A stretch of 40,957 bases of DNA, taken from positions 1 to 40,957 of the forward strand of contig JAGYLB010000128.1 of NCBI GenBank assembly GCA_018401055.1, given 5' to 3'. A model generated the notes under the pieces. The model saw only the letters and a list, made by a program, of their open reading frames with translations, was not told the origin of the DNA and made no database searches. A program made the position numbers and the translations under genes. This document shows, piece by piece, positions 10,933 to 21,331 of the stretch. The first letter of the stretch is position 1; each line of letters begins with the position of its first letter. This DNA comes from Roseicyclus sp. GTDB lineage: Bacteria > Pseudomonadota > Alphaproteobacteria > Rhodobacterales > Rhodobacteraceae.

Positions 10933-11274
10933 CTAGCGCTCGGCGCAACGGCCCGACACGATGGGCTCACCAGCGTCGTTGCGCCCTACGGTCCAATCGC
11001 CCGTCGCGGCGTCCATGACCCAGTCGACCGTCGAGAACCCGGTTTGTTCGATGCAATGGCGCGTCGCCTCGTAGCGGGCGCTTTCACGCGCTTGATCCAG
11101 CGTCGCGCCCGGCGCGCGCACCAGAACCGTGAACTCGCGCCGGGTCTCGCCCTCGCTCAAGCGCGCATCAAACGGCAGGCCCACACCGCGTGGCCCCGGA
11201 TCGCGCCAGCCACAGGCGGCGACCATCACCACCAGCCCGAGGACCATCGCAGAACGCAAGATCTTCTTCGTCAT
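10933..11274 (-). CDS. Putative lipoprotein in the nuo operon
   Basis: A 113-residue protein. The start MTKKILRSAMVLGLVVMVAA followed by CGW is a clear lipoprotein signal with a VAAC-type lipobox. The mature part reads as a few beta strands, then a helix with a cysteine (ARYEATRHCIEQTGF), then strands and a C-terminal cysteine (SGRCAER). The two cysteines could form a periplasmic disulfide. The same layout is seen in the lipoproteins at 11375-11710 and 7444-7846. I recognise no family. A longer in-frame extension upstream lacks any export signal, so I chose the start at 11274. Confidence 0.72.
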   Translation of the reverse strand: MTKKILRSAMVLGLVVMVAACGWRDPGPRGVGLPFDARLSEGETRREFTVLVRAPGATLDQARESARYEATRHCIEQTGFSTVDWVMDAATGDWTVGRNDAGEPIVSGRCAER

Positions 11275-11374
11275 GGGTCTTCCATTTGCCAGCAAAGCCC
11301 GGGCGCGATATCGCCCTGCCCCGGTCTCGCCCATCCGTTCCTGTGCGTCAAGCATGCGCCGGTGCTGGTCGGTT

Positions 11375-11710
11375 TCAGCGCAGGCAGCGGGCCATGAAAT
11401 AGAACACCCCGTCATTGAGCCGGATCTGGGTGTAATCGCGCGCGGGCGGCAAGCGCTCGTAGGTGGCGCCAAGCTCGGCACAATGGGCGCTTGCGGCCGC
11501 TTCGGCAGCGACCCACTCATCCCGCGAAAGCTCGGTGCCGTCTGCGCGCCGCACTTCGATCGCGGGCAAGCTTTGGCTGAAAGCCACGCGCCCGTTCAGG
11601 CCGCCGACCTCAAGCTGGGTCTGGGTCGCGACAAAGGCGGGCGAAACAGCGACCGGGGTGCAGGCCGACAAGATCAACAGGCACAGACCGCTCGCCCGCA
11701 GCGCGGTCAT
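11375..11710 (-). CDS. Putative lipoprotein directly downstream of nuoF
   Basis: A 111-residue protein whose ATG at 11710 overlaps the nuoF stop by 4 nt (ATGA), so translation is coupled to complex I. The N-terminus [19 protein letters not shown] has a lipobox (LSAC). The mature region has strands, a helix with a cysteine ([15 protein letters not shown]) and a C-terminal cysteine (FMARCLR), like the two other operon lipoproteins. Much longer frames through this start are shadows of nuoF. Function unknown; a periplasmic-face complex I factor is possible but is inference only. Confidence 0.75.
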   Translation of the reverse strand: MTALRASGLCLLILSACTPVAVSPAFVATQTQLEVGGLNGRVAFSQSLPAIEVRRADGTELSRDEWVAAEAAASAHCAELGATYERLPPARDYTQIRLNDGVFYFMARCLR

Positions 11711-13004
11711 TCGGCGGCAATCTCGACGGTGCCGCCGCGTTTCACCCGGATACGGTCCTCGATCTCGTGGCGGAAATGGCGCACAAGGCCCTGGATCGGC
11801 CAGGCTGCTGCATCGCCCAAGGCACAGATCGTATGCCCCTCGACCTGTTTGGTCACATCGAGCAACATGTCGATTTCCTCGACCTGCGCCTCGCCCTTCA
11901 CCAGACGGTCCATGACCCGCATCATCCAGCCCGTGCCCTCGCGGCAGGGCGTGCACTGGCCACAGGATTCGTGCTTGTAGAACTTGGACAGGCGCCAGAT
12001 CGCCTTGATGATGTCGGTGGACTGATCCATCACGATCACCGCGGCCGTGCCAAGGCCCGAGCGTTGTTCGCGCAGCCAGTCGAAATCCATGATCGCGCCC
12101 TCGCGCATCACCCCGGCCGGCAGCATCGGCACCGAAGACCCGCCGGGGATCACCGCCTTGAGGTTGTCCCAGCCGCCGCGGATGCCGCCGCAATGGCGCT
12201 CGATCAGCTCGTCGAAGGGGATGCTCATCGCCTCCTCGACGACGCAGGGGTTGTTCACATGGCCCGAGATGGCAAACAGCTTGGTGCCTGCGTTGTTGGG
12301 CCGCCCGAAGCCCGCGAACCATTCCGCGCCCCGGCGCAGAATGGTGGGGGCGACGGCGATGGATTCGACGTTGTTCACGGTGGTCGGGCAGCCATAAAGG
12401 CCCGCCCCCGCCGGGAAAGGCGGCTTCATGCGCGGCATGCCCTTGCTTGCCCTTCGAGGCTTTCCAGCAGCGCGGTTTCCTCGCCGCAGATATAGGCCCC
12501 CGCGCCGTGATGCAGATAGAGGTCGAAATCCCAGCCCGATTTCGCGGCATTCTTGCCCAGCAGACCCGCCGCGTAGCATTCGTCGATCGCGGCCTGGAGC
12601 GCCTCGCGCTCGCGGATGTATTCGCCGCGGATGTAGATGTAGGAGACATGTGCATTCATCGCGAAACTCGCGATCAGGCAGCCCTCGATCAAGGTGTGGG
12701 GATCATTGCGCATGATCTCCCGGTCCTTGCAGGTGCCCGGCTCGGACTCGTCGGCGTTGACGACCAGATAGGCCGGGCGACCGTCCGATTCCTTGGGCAT
12801 GAAGGACCATTTCAGGCCGGTCGGAAAGCCCGCACCGCCCCGGCCGCGCAAACCGCTGGCCTTCATGATCTCCACGATCTTGTCGCGTCCAAGGGCGATG
12901 ATGTCCTTGGTCCCGTCCCAGTGGCCGCGCGCCATCGCCCCTTTCAGGGTGCGGTCGTGCATGCCGTAGATGTTCGTGAAGATCCGGTCCTTGTCGTGCA
13001 GCAT
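11707..13004 (-). pseudogene. nuoF: NADH-quinone oxidoreductase subunit F (NuoF), two frameshifts as sequenced
   Basis: Flavoprotein subunit that binds NADH, FMN and cluster N3. Frame 1 starts [20 protein letters not shown] at 13004 and includes the nucleotide motif [17 protein letters not shown] and [15 protein letters not shown]. The end, in another frame, has [20 protein letters not shown] and the iron-sulfur motif [16 protein letters not shown]. Between about 12438 and 12456 the reading passes through all three frames. Removing one G from each of two GGG runs, about 12 nt apart, restores [12 protein letters not shown] and gives 431 residues, the standard length. Likely sequencing errors, since the rest is perfectly conserved. 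The stop overlaps the downstream lipoprotein start. Confidence 0.9.
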
Positions 13005-13057
13005 CTGGCCTCTCTCGCATGTCCGGGGCCCGGGTCTGGCGGGCCGCATCGCGGGCG

Positions 13058-13312
13058 TCAACGGTCCGCGCGCCGCGCTTTCCACACCCAATATGTCACA
13101 AATAGCGCCCAGACCAGTGCGGCAATCGCCGCAAGGTCGATCAGGAAGGCAAAGCGCGGCGGCAGGCCCAATTGCCCGCCCAGGAAACTGGCCCCCATCC
13201 ACAGCACCATGGTGGCGGACATCACGATGGCGGCCAGCCGGATCTGGCCCCTGCGGTGGCGCTCGGCCTCGGTCTCGGGTTCGCGACTGGGGGTCTTGGA
13301 TCGGGACGGCAT
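13058..13312 (-). CDS. Small two-helix membrane protein, DUF5337-like
   Basis: An 84-residue protein with a charged N-terminus (about 25 residues, rich in R/E) and two membrane helices: [20 protein letters not shown] and [20 protein letters not shown]. The linker [18 protein letters not shown] matches what I recall of DUF5337, a rhodobacterial family of unknown function; this is unconfirmed. It lies 53 nt upstream of nuoF on the same strand. No enzymatic motif is visible. Confidence 0.75.
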   Translation of the reverse strand: MPSRSKTPSREPETEAERHRRGQIRLAAIVMSATMVLWMGASFLGGQLGLPPRFAFLIDLAAIAALVWALFVTYWVWKARRADR

Positions 13313-13391
13313 GACGCGCCTCGCATTTGGTCGTCTGGCTCGCTGACTAGCCGACCTGCGGGGGCCGGGGCAATCCCCGGCCCCCTACAGG

Positions 13392-13937
13392 TCAGGCCAG
13401 CGTGCGGGCCTGCGCCACGATGTCGTGGCGGGCGCAGATCATGCGGAACCCCTTTTGCTGCGCGTCGAGCCAGGCGATCCCTTCCGCGTCCAGCGTGGCG
13501 ATCTGGTCAAAATGGAAGATCCCGAACTCGTTCAGCGCGACCGCCAGCTTGGGGCCGACGCCCTTGAGCATGGTCAGGTCGTCGGCCACGCCGCCGCGCG
13601 GGGCGTCCAGCAGATGCGGGGACGGGGTCGCGGCAGCTGCGGGCACGGTTGGCCCAGGCGCGGCCGGAGGTGTATCTGGCGCTGCAAGCGCGGCCAAAGC
13701 GGGAGGGGTCAGGGTGACCACCTCCGCCGCAGGCTTGCGCGGCGGTTTCGACCGCGCGCGCGGCGGGACCGCTGCGGCGCGGCCCAGCGCGGCCCAATAG
13801 GACCGCGGCGCTGTCAGGCCAAGCGTCATGGCCTGTATGGCAGCGGTGCCCACAAAGGCCGTGCCATAGGAAACAAGATGAAGAACATTGCGCTGCGCAG
13901 CTTGGCTGCGTAGCCACATCGCCTCAGTCATGGTCAT
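13392..13937 (-). CDS. Helix-hairpin-helix protein with phasin-like N-terminus, nuo operon
   Basis: A 181-residue protein. I chose the ATG at 13937 because GAGGAG (13945-13950) lies 7 nt upstream; an in-frame GTG at 13943 is too close to it. The N-terminal helix (about 1-50) is amphipathic to hydrophobic, followed by an Ala/Pro-rich linker. The C-terminal helix-hairpin-helix domain has DDLTMLKGVGPKLAVALNEF and FHFDQIATLDAEGIAWLD. The same domain ends NuoE and the neighbouring protein at 13981-14667. Such domains bind DNA or protein in other families; here the role is unknown. It is the most divergent of the three copies. Confidence 0.8.
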   Translation of the reverse strand: MTMTEAMWLRSQAAQRNVLHLVSYGTAFVGTAAIQAMTLGLTAPRSYWAALGRAAAVPPRARSKPPRKPAAEVVTLTPPALAALAAPDTPPAAPGPTVPAAAATPSPHLLDAPRGGVADDLTMLKGVGPKLAVALNEFGIFHFDQIATLDAEGIAWLDAQQKGFRMICARHDIVAQARTLA

Positions 13938-13980
13938 ACCCACACTCCTCGGGTCTGGTGGTCAACAACCCTCCCGAGGA

Positions 13981-14667
13981 TCAGTATACGTCACCACCGT
14001 CAACTTTGCGCGAGAATTCCGTATCGCCGCCGGCGGCCAGCACTCGGGCCTGCTCGACCCAAGTGTCGCGGGTCACGCGGCCCTTGAATCCTTCGAGGTT
14101 CTCGTCGACCCATGCGACCTCGGCCGGGGTCCATGCCGCGATCTGGTCGAAATGGTAGAAGCCAAGCCTGTGGCACAATTGCTCCAGCTTGGGGCCGATC
14201 CCCTTGATTCGCTTGAGATCATCGGCGCTTCCCGCGCGCGGACCGTCAAGCGCCACGGGGCGGGTGCCGGCTGTTTCCGTGACCCCGGCAGCGGGTGCGG
14301 CGGCAGGCTGGGGTGCCGCGGGGGCAGGTTCAGGCGCGAGCGCAACTGCCGGTGCCATGGCCGCAGGTGTCGCCGCCTTGGGTTCAGCAGCATGGGTCGC
14401 GGTTGACGCGTGGGACGCCTTTGCCAGATCCAGCGTCTTGCCGCCCCGCCCCGCGCTGCCCGCCGGAACAGGACCGGGCAAGGGCGACAGGAACATCAAA
14501 GAAAGGACCACGCCAAGAACGAAGAAGATGATGGCCGCCGCGAACAGGGCCTGCAGCACTGTCCAGTCACCTAGCAGCATAAGCGCCGCCATCCCGGCAA
14601 AGCCCGCAGCCGATGCCACGCCCCAGACAATGGCCAAATTGATCAGGCCGCTCGGCGTCGAGTTCAT
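13981..14667 (-). CDS. Membrane-anchored helix-hairpin-helix protein, nuo operon
   Basis: A 228-residue protein with two N-terminal membrane helices (IVWGVASAAGFAGMAALMLL and ALFAAAIIFFVLGVVLSLMF), a long Ala/Pro-rich linker (about 75-145) and a C-terminal helix-hairpin-helix domain (DDLKRIKGIGPKLEQLCHRL, then GFYHFDQIAAWTPAEVAWVD). The domain is very close to the NuoE tail, which suggests duplication or a common partner. The topology would put the domain in the cytoplasm, where the peripheral arm sits. No catalytic residues are recognised. It lies between nuoE and nuoF. Confidence 0.82.
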   Translation of the reverse strand: MNSTPSGLINLAIVWGVASAAGFAGMAALMLLGDWTVLQALFAAAIIFFVLGVVLSLMFLSPLPGPVPAGSAGRGGKTLDLAKASHASTATHAAEPKAATPAAMAPAVALAPEPAPAAPQPAAAPAAGVTETAGTRPVALDGPRAGSADDLKRIKGIGPKLEQLCHRLGFYHFDQIAAWTPAEVAWVDENLEGFKGRVTRDTWVEQARVLAAGGDTEFSRKVDGGDVY

Positions 14668-14735
14668 AACAGATCCCCCCGTTACATGTCGCTTGACGCA
14701 TGTTTAGCCCGAGGAAACCCGTTTGTCTCGCCCCT

Positions 14736-14987
14736 TTAGGACGTTGTGTCGCGGTCTGTTGCCCGGGCGCGCTGCCCTTCGATCATGGCATCAAGGTCGG
14801 TCGCAAAGAGAAACTGGCCCAGAACGCCGCCCGCAACCGTCGTGCCGAGACCCGCGAAGGCCCCCACGGCGACCCAAAGCCCAAGCCAACCTACTGCGGC
14901 CAAGGCCACCGTCAGACCCATGATGGCCGACACGGTCCACACCGCCGTGATCAGCACGAAGCGCCGTCCGCTTGTCATTTTTGTCAT
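14736..14987 (-). CDS. Small two-helix membrane protein, unknown
   Basis: An 83-residue protein (MTKMTSGRRFVLITAVWTV start) with two helices, FVLITAVWTVSAIMGLTVAL and LWVAVGAFAGLGTTVAGGVL, and a short charged tail. The frame extends to 15050 with an implausible leader. I preferred the ATG at 14987, which puts basic residues before the first helix. It lies just downstream of nuoE on the same strand. I do not recognise the family; part of the accessory set of this operon. Confidence 0.65.
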   Translation of the reverse strand: MTKMTSGRRFVLITAVWTVSAIMGLTVALAAVGWLGLWVAVGAFAGLGTTVAGGVLGQFLFATDLDAMIEGQRARATDRDTTS

Positions 14988-15084
14988 TGCCTTCAACTCC
15001 AGAACCCTCGTCAGCGCCAGAGCTAGGCATGCCGCATCCGAGGTCCACACAAAATCGACGCGGCATTTTTGCCGCGCCGCCGCT

Positions 15085-16197
15085 TTAGCCGCCCGTCGCG
15101 AACACTCGGGCCTGCCCGATCCAGTCGTCGCGCTCGATCCGGCCCTTGAATTTCAGGCGCGCATCAACCCAGGCGACCTGTTCGGGCGTCCACTCGGCGA
15201 TCTGGTCGAAATGCCAAAAGCCCATCTCGTTCAGCAGGCCTTCAAGCTTGGGGCCAACGCCCGAGATTTTCTTGAGATCATCCGCCGCTGTCCCAGTGCG
15301 CGGGGCGGTCAGGCGCACGGGCTCGGCCTCGGGCACAGCGTCTGGCACCGCCTCATGGGTCGGACGGGCCTTGGCCTCGGCTTGCGCGGCTTGTTCGGTC
15401 ACGCCGGTCCGGTCCGCGGGTTTGCCCGCCGACGGCCGCGGATCGGGCGTGCGGGTTGCACGTTCTGCCATAGCGATATCGCTGCCCGACTGCTTGCCCC
15501 AAGGCGCCAACAACGGCACCTCGGCCCCGTCGATGCGCTTGAGCGTGTCGCCAAGGTCCACAGCCAACCGCGCCGAGGTGTTGAGCGAATCGCGCCCTGC
15601 CTCGTGATCCTTGAGCGAGGTCAGCCCGCCCGCTGGTTCCGACGCATAGCGCCCGTTTTGCGGCCCAGGCGTGGGCACGCGACCGGCAGCCATCTCGTCG
15701 ATGATCCAGCCCAGTTTCTCGGCGGTCAGATCCTCGTAGTAATCCTTGCCGATCTGGGCCATCGGCGCATTGGCACAGGCGCCCAGACATTCCACCTCTT
15801 CCCAGCTGAACTTGCCATCGGCCGAGAGCTGGTGCGCTTTGGGCGCGATCTTGTCACGGCAGACCGCGATCAGGTCCTCGGCGCCGCAGATCATGCAGGT
15901 GGTCGTGCCGCAGATCTGCAGATGCGCGACGCTGCCCACCGGCTGCAGCTGGAACATGAAGTAAAAGGTCGCCACCTCGAGCGCGCGGATATGGGCAAGG
16001 CCCAGCATCTCGGCCACATGCTCGATCGCGGGACGGGTCAGCCACCCCTCCTGCTCCTGCGCGCGCCACAACAGCGGGATGATGGCGCTGGCCTGCCGCC
16101 CCTCGGGGTATTTGGTGATCTGCGCCTCGGCCCAGGCCTGGTTGGCGGGCGTGAAGGCGAAGCTGGCGGGCTGGTCGGCGTGGAGACGGCGAAGCAT
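15085..16197 (-). CDS. nuoE: NADH-quinone oxidoreductase subunit E (NuoE) with C-terminal helix-hairpin-helix domain
   Basis: Thioredoxin-fold subunit of the NADH module carrying [2Fe-2S] cluster N1a. Residues 1-175 are canonical NuoE, with ligands C96, C101, C137 and C141 (ICGTTTC and VECLGAC). The usual bacterial protein ends near 170-240, but here it reaches 370: a low-complexity linker (about 180-300) leads to a helix-hairpin-helix domain (305-367; [39 protein letters not shown]). The same domain occurs in two further genes just downstream. I believe such fused NuoE forms occur in rhodobacteria. The start [13 protein letters not shown] lies 2 nt after the small AT-richer gene. Confidence 0.95.
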   Translation of the reverse strand: MLRRLHADQPASFAFTPANQAWAEAQITKYPEGRQASAIIPLLWRAQEQEGWLTRPAIEHVAEMLGLAHIRALEVATFYFMFQLQPVGSVAHLQICGTTTCMICGAEDLIAVCRDKIAPKAHQLSADGKFSWEEVECLGACANAPMAQIGKDYYEDLTAEKLGWIIDEMAAGRVPTPGPQNGRYASEPAGGLTSLKDHEAGRDSLNTSARLAVDLGDTLKRIDGAEVPLLAPWGKQSGSDIAMAERATRTPDPRPSAGKPADRTGVTEQAAQAEAKARPTHEAVPDAVPEAEPVRLTAPRTGTAADDLKKISGVGPKLEGLLNEMGFWHFDQIAEWTPEQVAWVDARLKFKGRIERDDWIGQARVFATGG

Positions 16198-16199
16198 TT

Positions 16200-16595
16200 T
16201 TATTCCCTGTGATCTTCTATGCAGAGGGCTTCAACCATCTGCGCGGTATCGTAGCCAATAACCAACAAGTCTTGAGATCGCGAACAATTTTCATCGTATC
16301 TAGCGCAAGCTGCGGCATTTTCGGCAAGTAGGCGAAGCGCACTCGATGAGTTAGTTAACTCTCCAACTATCCGCCGACCGCCGGCAATCTCCAGAAATCG
16401 TCTTTCCCGCCAGAACGAGTCGAGGATTTCATTTTGGCGTTCTCCACTTGGCGGATCGAAACCAACCTGCGCTAGCGAAAACGCTAGATCAGCCACATCA
16501 AAACAGGACCTTAGTACTAGCATGTCCCCAGTGTCCGCTTGCATTGGCTCGATTGAAAGAAGCATTGCAGTACAGGCACCGCCAACCAATCTCAC
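16200..16595 (-). CDS. Small exported Cys-containing protein between nuoD and nuoE, unknown
   Basis: A 131-residue frame starting with a GTG at 16595 that overlaps the nuoD stop by 4 nt (GTGA) and ending 2 nt before nuoE. The N-terminus [20 protein letters not shown] fits a signal peptide with cleavage near MQA-DTG, though its hydrophobic core is short. The rest is helical with cysteines in [23 protein letters not shown] and EALCIEDH, suggesting disulfides. Base composition is clearly richer in A/T than nuoD and nuoE, hinting at transfer. The coupled borders suggest it is expressed with complex I. No family recognised. An internal ATG at 16565 is an alternative start. Confidence 0.6.
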   Translation of the reverse strand: MRLVGGACTAMLLSIEPMQADTGDMLVLRSCFDVADLAFSLAQVGFDPPSGERQNEILDSFWRERRFLEIAGGRRIVGELTNSSSALRLLAENAAACARYDENCSRSQDLLVIGYDTAQMVEALCIEDHRE

Positions 16596-17827
16596 CGGTC
16601 CACCTCGCCGAACACGATATCGAGCGAGCCAAGGATGGCCGACACATCCGCCAACTGGTGGCCGCGGCACAGGTGATCCATCGCCTGCAGATGCGCAAAG
16701 CCCGGCGCGCGCAGTTTCGCGCGGTAGGGTTTGTTGGTGCCATCGGCGACAAGATAGACACCGAACTCACCCTTGGGTGCCTCGACACAGGCGTAGATCT
16801 CTGCCTCGGGCACGTGGAAACCTTCGGTGTAGAGCTTGAAGTGATGGATCAGCGCCTCCATCGAGGTTTTCATCTCGGCGCGCGGCGGCGGGCTGATCTT
16901 GCCGCGCGTCATCACCGGGCCCTGGTTTTCAGGCAGCCGCAACTTGGCGCAGGCCTGCTTGATGATATGGGTCGATTCCCGCATTTCCTGCATGCGACAC
17001 AGGTAGCGATCATAGCAATCGCCATTCTTGCCGACAGGGATCTGGAATTCGAACTCGTCGTAGCATTCATAGGGCTGCGCGCGCCGCAGATCCCAGGCAA
17101 GACCCGATCCACGCGCCATCACGCCCGAAAAGCCCCAATCGAAGATGTCTTGCTCGGTCACTACGCCGATATCGACATTGCGTTGCTTGAAGATGCGGTT
17201 TTCCGTCAGCAGAGTGTCGATGTCGGCCAGCGCCTTGGGAAATTCATCGGCCCAGATGTCGATATCCTCGATCAACTCGGGCGGCAGGTCCTGATGCACC
17301 CCACCGGGACGGAAATAGGCGGCGTGGAGCCGCGCCCCGCAGGCCCGCTCGTAGAAGATCATCAGCTTCTCACGCTCTTCGAACCCCCAGAGCGGCGGCG
17401 TCAGAGCGCCCACGTCCAGCGCCTGCGTGGTGACGTTCAGCAGATGGTTCAGGATGCGCCCGATCTCGCAGTAAAGCACCCGGATCAGTTGCGCGCGGCG
17501 CGGCACGGGGGTGCGCGTCAGCTTCTCGATGGCCAGCACCCAGGCATGTTCCTGGTTCATCGTGCCAACGTAGTCGAGCCGGTCGAAATAAGGCAGGTTC
17601 TGCAGGTAGGTGCGGCTTTCCATCAGCTTTTCGGTCCCGCGGTGCAGCAGGCCGATATGCGGATCGCAGCGCTCGCAGATCTCGCCGTCCAGCTCCAGCA
17701 CCAGCCGCAGCACACCATGCGCCGCCGGGTGCTGCGGGCCGAAGTTGATGTTGAAGTTGCGGATCTGCTGTTCGCCGGTCTCGACGTCCTGGAACCCGCG
17801 CCGCGTCTCGATGCTGCCGTCCATCAT
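16592..17827 (-). CDS. nuoD: NADH-quinone oxidoreductase subunit D (NuoD)
   Basis: The 49-kDa-type subunit of complex I forming the quinone site together with NuoB. The 411-residue product has [20 protein letters not shown], whose histidines line the quinone cavity, and hydrogenase-like motifs through to DIVFGEVDR. The ATG at 17827 overlaps the sulfotransferase stop by 4 nt, with a second ATG right behind it at 17824. It is separate from nuoC, from which it is split by a 1.9-kb sulfotransferase gene; in most alphaproteobacteria nuoC and nuoD are adjacent. No defect seen. Confidence 0.97.
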   Translation of the reverse strand: MMDGSIETRRGFQDVETGEQQIRNFNINFGPQHPAAHGVLRLVLELDGEICERCDPHIGLLHRGTEKLMESRTYLQNLPYFDRLDYVGTMNQEHAWVLAIEKLTRTPVPRRAQLIRVLYCEIGRILNHLLNVTTQALDVGALTPPLWGFEEREKLMIFYERACGARLHAAYFRPGGVHQDLPPELIEDIDIWADEFPKALADIDTLLTENRIFKQRNVDIGVVTEQDIFDWGFSGVMARGSGLAWDLRRAQPYECYDEFEFQIPVGKNGDCYDRYLCRMQEMRESTHIIKQACAKLRLPENQGPVMTRGKISPPPRAEMKTSMEALIHHFKLYTEGFHVPEAEIYACVEAPKGEFGVYLVADGTNKPYRAKLRAPGFAHLQAMDHLCRGHQLADVSAILGSLDIVFGEVDR

Positions 17828-19725
17828 GATCTCGATCCCCCTGCGGATGCGACCGTGGCCTTGGCCGTGTCGGTTTCCCAAAGCCACGATGCCGGCGCGG
17901 CATCGCCGAAGCGTCCGCGCACCACCTTGTAGACCTGATCGAAGACCTCGCGCGCGTCATCGCGCATGGTTTGCGTCAGGTCGGATTGCTTGACCTGCTT
18001 GGTATCGGTTTCCCAGACCCTGCGATCCAGCGCACCCTCGCGCCGGGACACGCCGAGGAAATCGGTGAGCTTGTCGAGATGGGTCTGGCCATAGGGGCTG
18101 AAGAAATGTTCGTAGAAATCGTAATGGATGCGGTCGCGCGGCACGACGGCTTCCAGTTCGTTGATCACGCGGCCATAACGGGAGAACAGGACGACATTGC
18201 TTGTAGGGGTAAGGAGGCGCTCATAAAAAAGTTCTTGAACTGACTTCGTTGCCCGTATTCTTGGGCTAATATTATACCATTTTACGATTGATGACCAAAA
18301 CCGCATTACCGGATCCCGCATCACGAAGATAAAGCGCGTGTTCTCGTGGCGTCCCGCCATATCAGCAAACACGTCGCGGGACAGAAGGCTGTACGACGGT
18401 GACATCTCTCCGTAAGCCTTGACACCTTTCGGACGGGAATCAAAAAGGCTCATGTAGTCGACCTTGCCGCCTAGAACAGCCAAAGTGTGACCCAATGAAG
18501 CAATACGATCAGCATAAAAATCACCGATCAGCGCACTACTATTATTGGAGCCAATCCAATCATTTCCAAGGAATTTCAAGCGGCGCTGCATCTCGTTTCG
18601 GGCATCTTCCATCTTTAAGTTTGAAAAATAATTTATCTCCGCATCGGACGGCACATATATTTCTGGATGGCCATGAAGATATGAATGGAGCAAAGGCATT
18701 CCTGCCTCTTGAGCGCCTATGCCGAAGAACACGACTTGTCGCGGCACACTAATGGGACGTACCGACGAACGCACAGAATAGCCATTTTCTATTGCTTCGA
18801 TTGATTTCTGATCCCAGCTATCGGGAATTTCACCATCAAAGAACCTGTAAACATCACTATAGACCGGCCGAAGGCGATTGCGCACACGGCCGCGAAGTTC
18901 CATTTCCACTTCAGGCAGAATGCGATTCTCAGCAGCTTTGTGAACACGTGTATCGTAGTTGGCATGTTTAAATTTCATACCAGAAAAGTCACAAACTCTT
19001 TCGATTGTTTCCGGACAAAACAAATCCTCGTAAAATAGAAAGAGTCGCCGATTTTCGGGGACCGCCCTATCAAGGGCCCTCAACACCCTACCGTAGTCGG
19101 ACCTTATGTCAATATGACCCTGCTTGCCGGAAGTGTATTCGTCCACTAGATCCTCTACCGAAATTGACTTCTTGTGGATCGCTTCTATCCACCGCTTATG
19201 CATTTTTATGTGAGACCAAGTTCTTTCCAACGGATCTCGAGCAATGAATACGAACTTGGATTCAGGAAAACAATCGGCGATGTTTGAGAACTGATTTTCG
19301 TCCAAAACACAGTAGTCTGGCGTAACATCGGCTGCACAAACCTGTCCATCATAGCCTGAAAGTAGTGCGGCCCTGTAGCGTTGGTGGTTAGCGTCGGGTT
19401 TCTCATGCATATCTACTAGCGTTTGAAGAAACCTCAAAGAGGTCAGTCGTCCCGCTTTTTCTGTTGCGAACCGTTGTGAGAACTCTTGCTCCACAATGGA
19501 AAAGTCATTGATCTGATCGAGGCGTTCCATCCAGCGATCAAGTTCTTTTTTCCTTATTTCATAAAAACCACGCAAATTTTGGTCAAAGAGGACGTCAAAG
19601 TAATGCATCTCCTTTTCTATTGGCACATGACAATCCGGATGCGACGACAAATAGTCGTACAGCCATGTGGTGCCCGCCTTTTGAGCGCCCACACAAAAAA
19701 GAATGGTCTCAGGCGACTGTCTCAT
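17824..19725 (-). CDS. Tandem two-domain sulfotransferase between nuoC and nuoD
   Basis: A 633-residue soluble protein. Domain 1 (about 6-310) has the PAPS 5'-phosphosulfate loop [17 protein letters not shown] with K16 and the 3'-phosphate motif [12 protein letters not shown] (R163, S171). Domain 2 (about 328-620) repeats the plan, but its loop is [14 protein letters not shown], with E340 where the catalytic lysine should be, while [10 protein letters not shown] (R470, S478) is kept. Domain 2 may thus be a non-catalytic PAPS- or substrate-binding copy. The start at 19725 overlaps nuoC by 4 nt and the stop overlaps nuoD by 4 nt. Code from about 18240 to 19700 is AT-richer than its surroundings, which points to transfer. 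The substrate is unknown. Confidence 0.88.
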   Translation of the reverse strand: MRQSPETILFCVGAQKAGTTWLYDYLSSHPDCHVPIEKEMHYFDVLFDQNLRGFYEIRKKELDRWMERLDQINDFSIVEQEFSQRFATEKAGRLTSLRFLQTLVDMHEKPDANHQRYRAALLSGYDGQVCAADVTPDYCVLDENQFSNIADCFPESKFVFIARDPLERTWSHIKMHKRWIEAIHKKSISVEDLVDEYTSGKQGHIDIRSDYGRVLRALDRAVPENRRLFLFYEDLFCPETIERVCDFSGMKFKHANYDTRVHKAAENRILPEVEMELRGRVRNRLRPVYSDVYRFFDGEIPDSWDQKSIEAIENGYSVRSSVRPISVPRQVVFFGIGAQEAGMPLLHSYLHGHPEIYVPSDAEINYFSNLKMEDARNEMQRRLKFLGNDWIGSNNSSALIGDFYADRIASLGHTLAVLGGKVDYMSLFDSRPKGVKAYGEMSPSYSLLSRDVFADMAGRHENTRFIFVMRDPVMRFWSSIVKWYNISPRIRATKSVQELFYERLLTPTSNVVLFSRYGRVINELEAVVPRDRIHYDFYEHFFSPYGQTHLDKLTDFLGVSRREGALDRRVWETDTKQVKQSDLTQTMRDDAREVFDQVYKVVRGRFGDAAPASWLWETDTAKATVASAGGSRS

Positions 19726-20339
19726 TTCGCCGGTTCCTTGGCCTTCTCGTCGCCCGGCAGGACATACTCGGCCCCTTCCCAAGGCGACATGAAATCGAAC
19801 TGGCGGTATTCCTGCACCAGCTTTACCGGCTCATAGACCACGCGCTTGAGCTTTTCGTCATAGCGCACCTCGGTGTAGCCCGTGGTCGGGAAATCCTTGC
19901 GCAAGGGATGGCCGCGAAAGCCGTAGTCGGTCAGCAGGCGGCGCAGGTCGGCGTGGCCGGTGAAGAGGATGCCGAACATATCGTAGACCTCGCGCTCGTA
20001 CCAGCCCGCACCCGGATGGATGCCGGTGATCGAGGGCAGCATCTCGTCGTCGCGCAGCGCGGTCTTGACCCTGATGCGCTGGTTCTGGTGCATGCTCAGG
20101 AAATGCCAGACCACGTCGAAACGGCGGTCACGCTCGGGCCAGTCGACAGCCGTGATGTCGATCAGCGTCGAAAACTTGCAGGTCGGATCGCCGCGCAGCC
20201 AGTCGATGAACTCAGGCACGGCCACCGGCACGATCTCAACCGTCAGCTCGCCATGCGCGGACACGGTCGTGCCCAACACGGCGTCAGACTGCCGTTCCGC
20301 GATATAGGCGGCCAGTTCGCTCAAGGCCTCGACGCTCAT
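19722..20339 (-). CDS. nuoC: NADH-quinone oxidoreductase subunit C (NuoC)
   Basis: The 30-kDa-type peripheral-arm subunit of complex I. The 205-residue product has the family signature [20 protein letters not shown] and [19 protein letters not shown]. The start [17 protein letters not shown] is 26 nt after nuoB. The stop overlaps the sulfotransferase start by 4 nt, where nuoD would normally follow. Length and sequence are ordinary. Confidence 0.97.
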   Translation of the reverse strand: MSVEALSELAAYIAERQSDAVLGTTVSAHGELTVEIVPVAVPEFIDWLRGDPTCKFSTLIDITAVDWPERDRRFDVVWHFLSMHQNQRIRVKTALRDDEMLPSITGIHPGAGWYEREVYDMFGILFTGHADLRRLLTDYGFRGHPLRKDFPTTGYTEVRYDEKLKRVVYEPVKLVQEYRQFDFMSPWEGAEYVLPGDEKAKEPAK

Positions 20340-20365
20340 GTCCGTCTCCTTCGCGCCCGGGGGCG

Positions 20366-21255
<890 letters not shown>

Positions 21256-21331
21256 GGATGTCCTCTGGCCTTGGCTGGATGGTCTTGGGCCGAGGGCGAA
21301 AGCCCCCGCCCGGTCCGGTCGCGTTGCCGTT

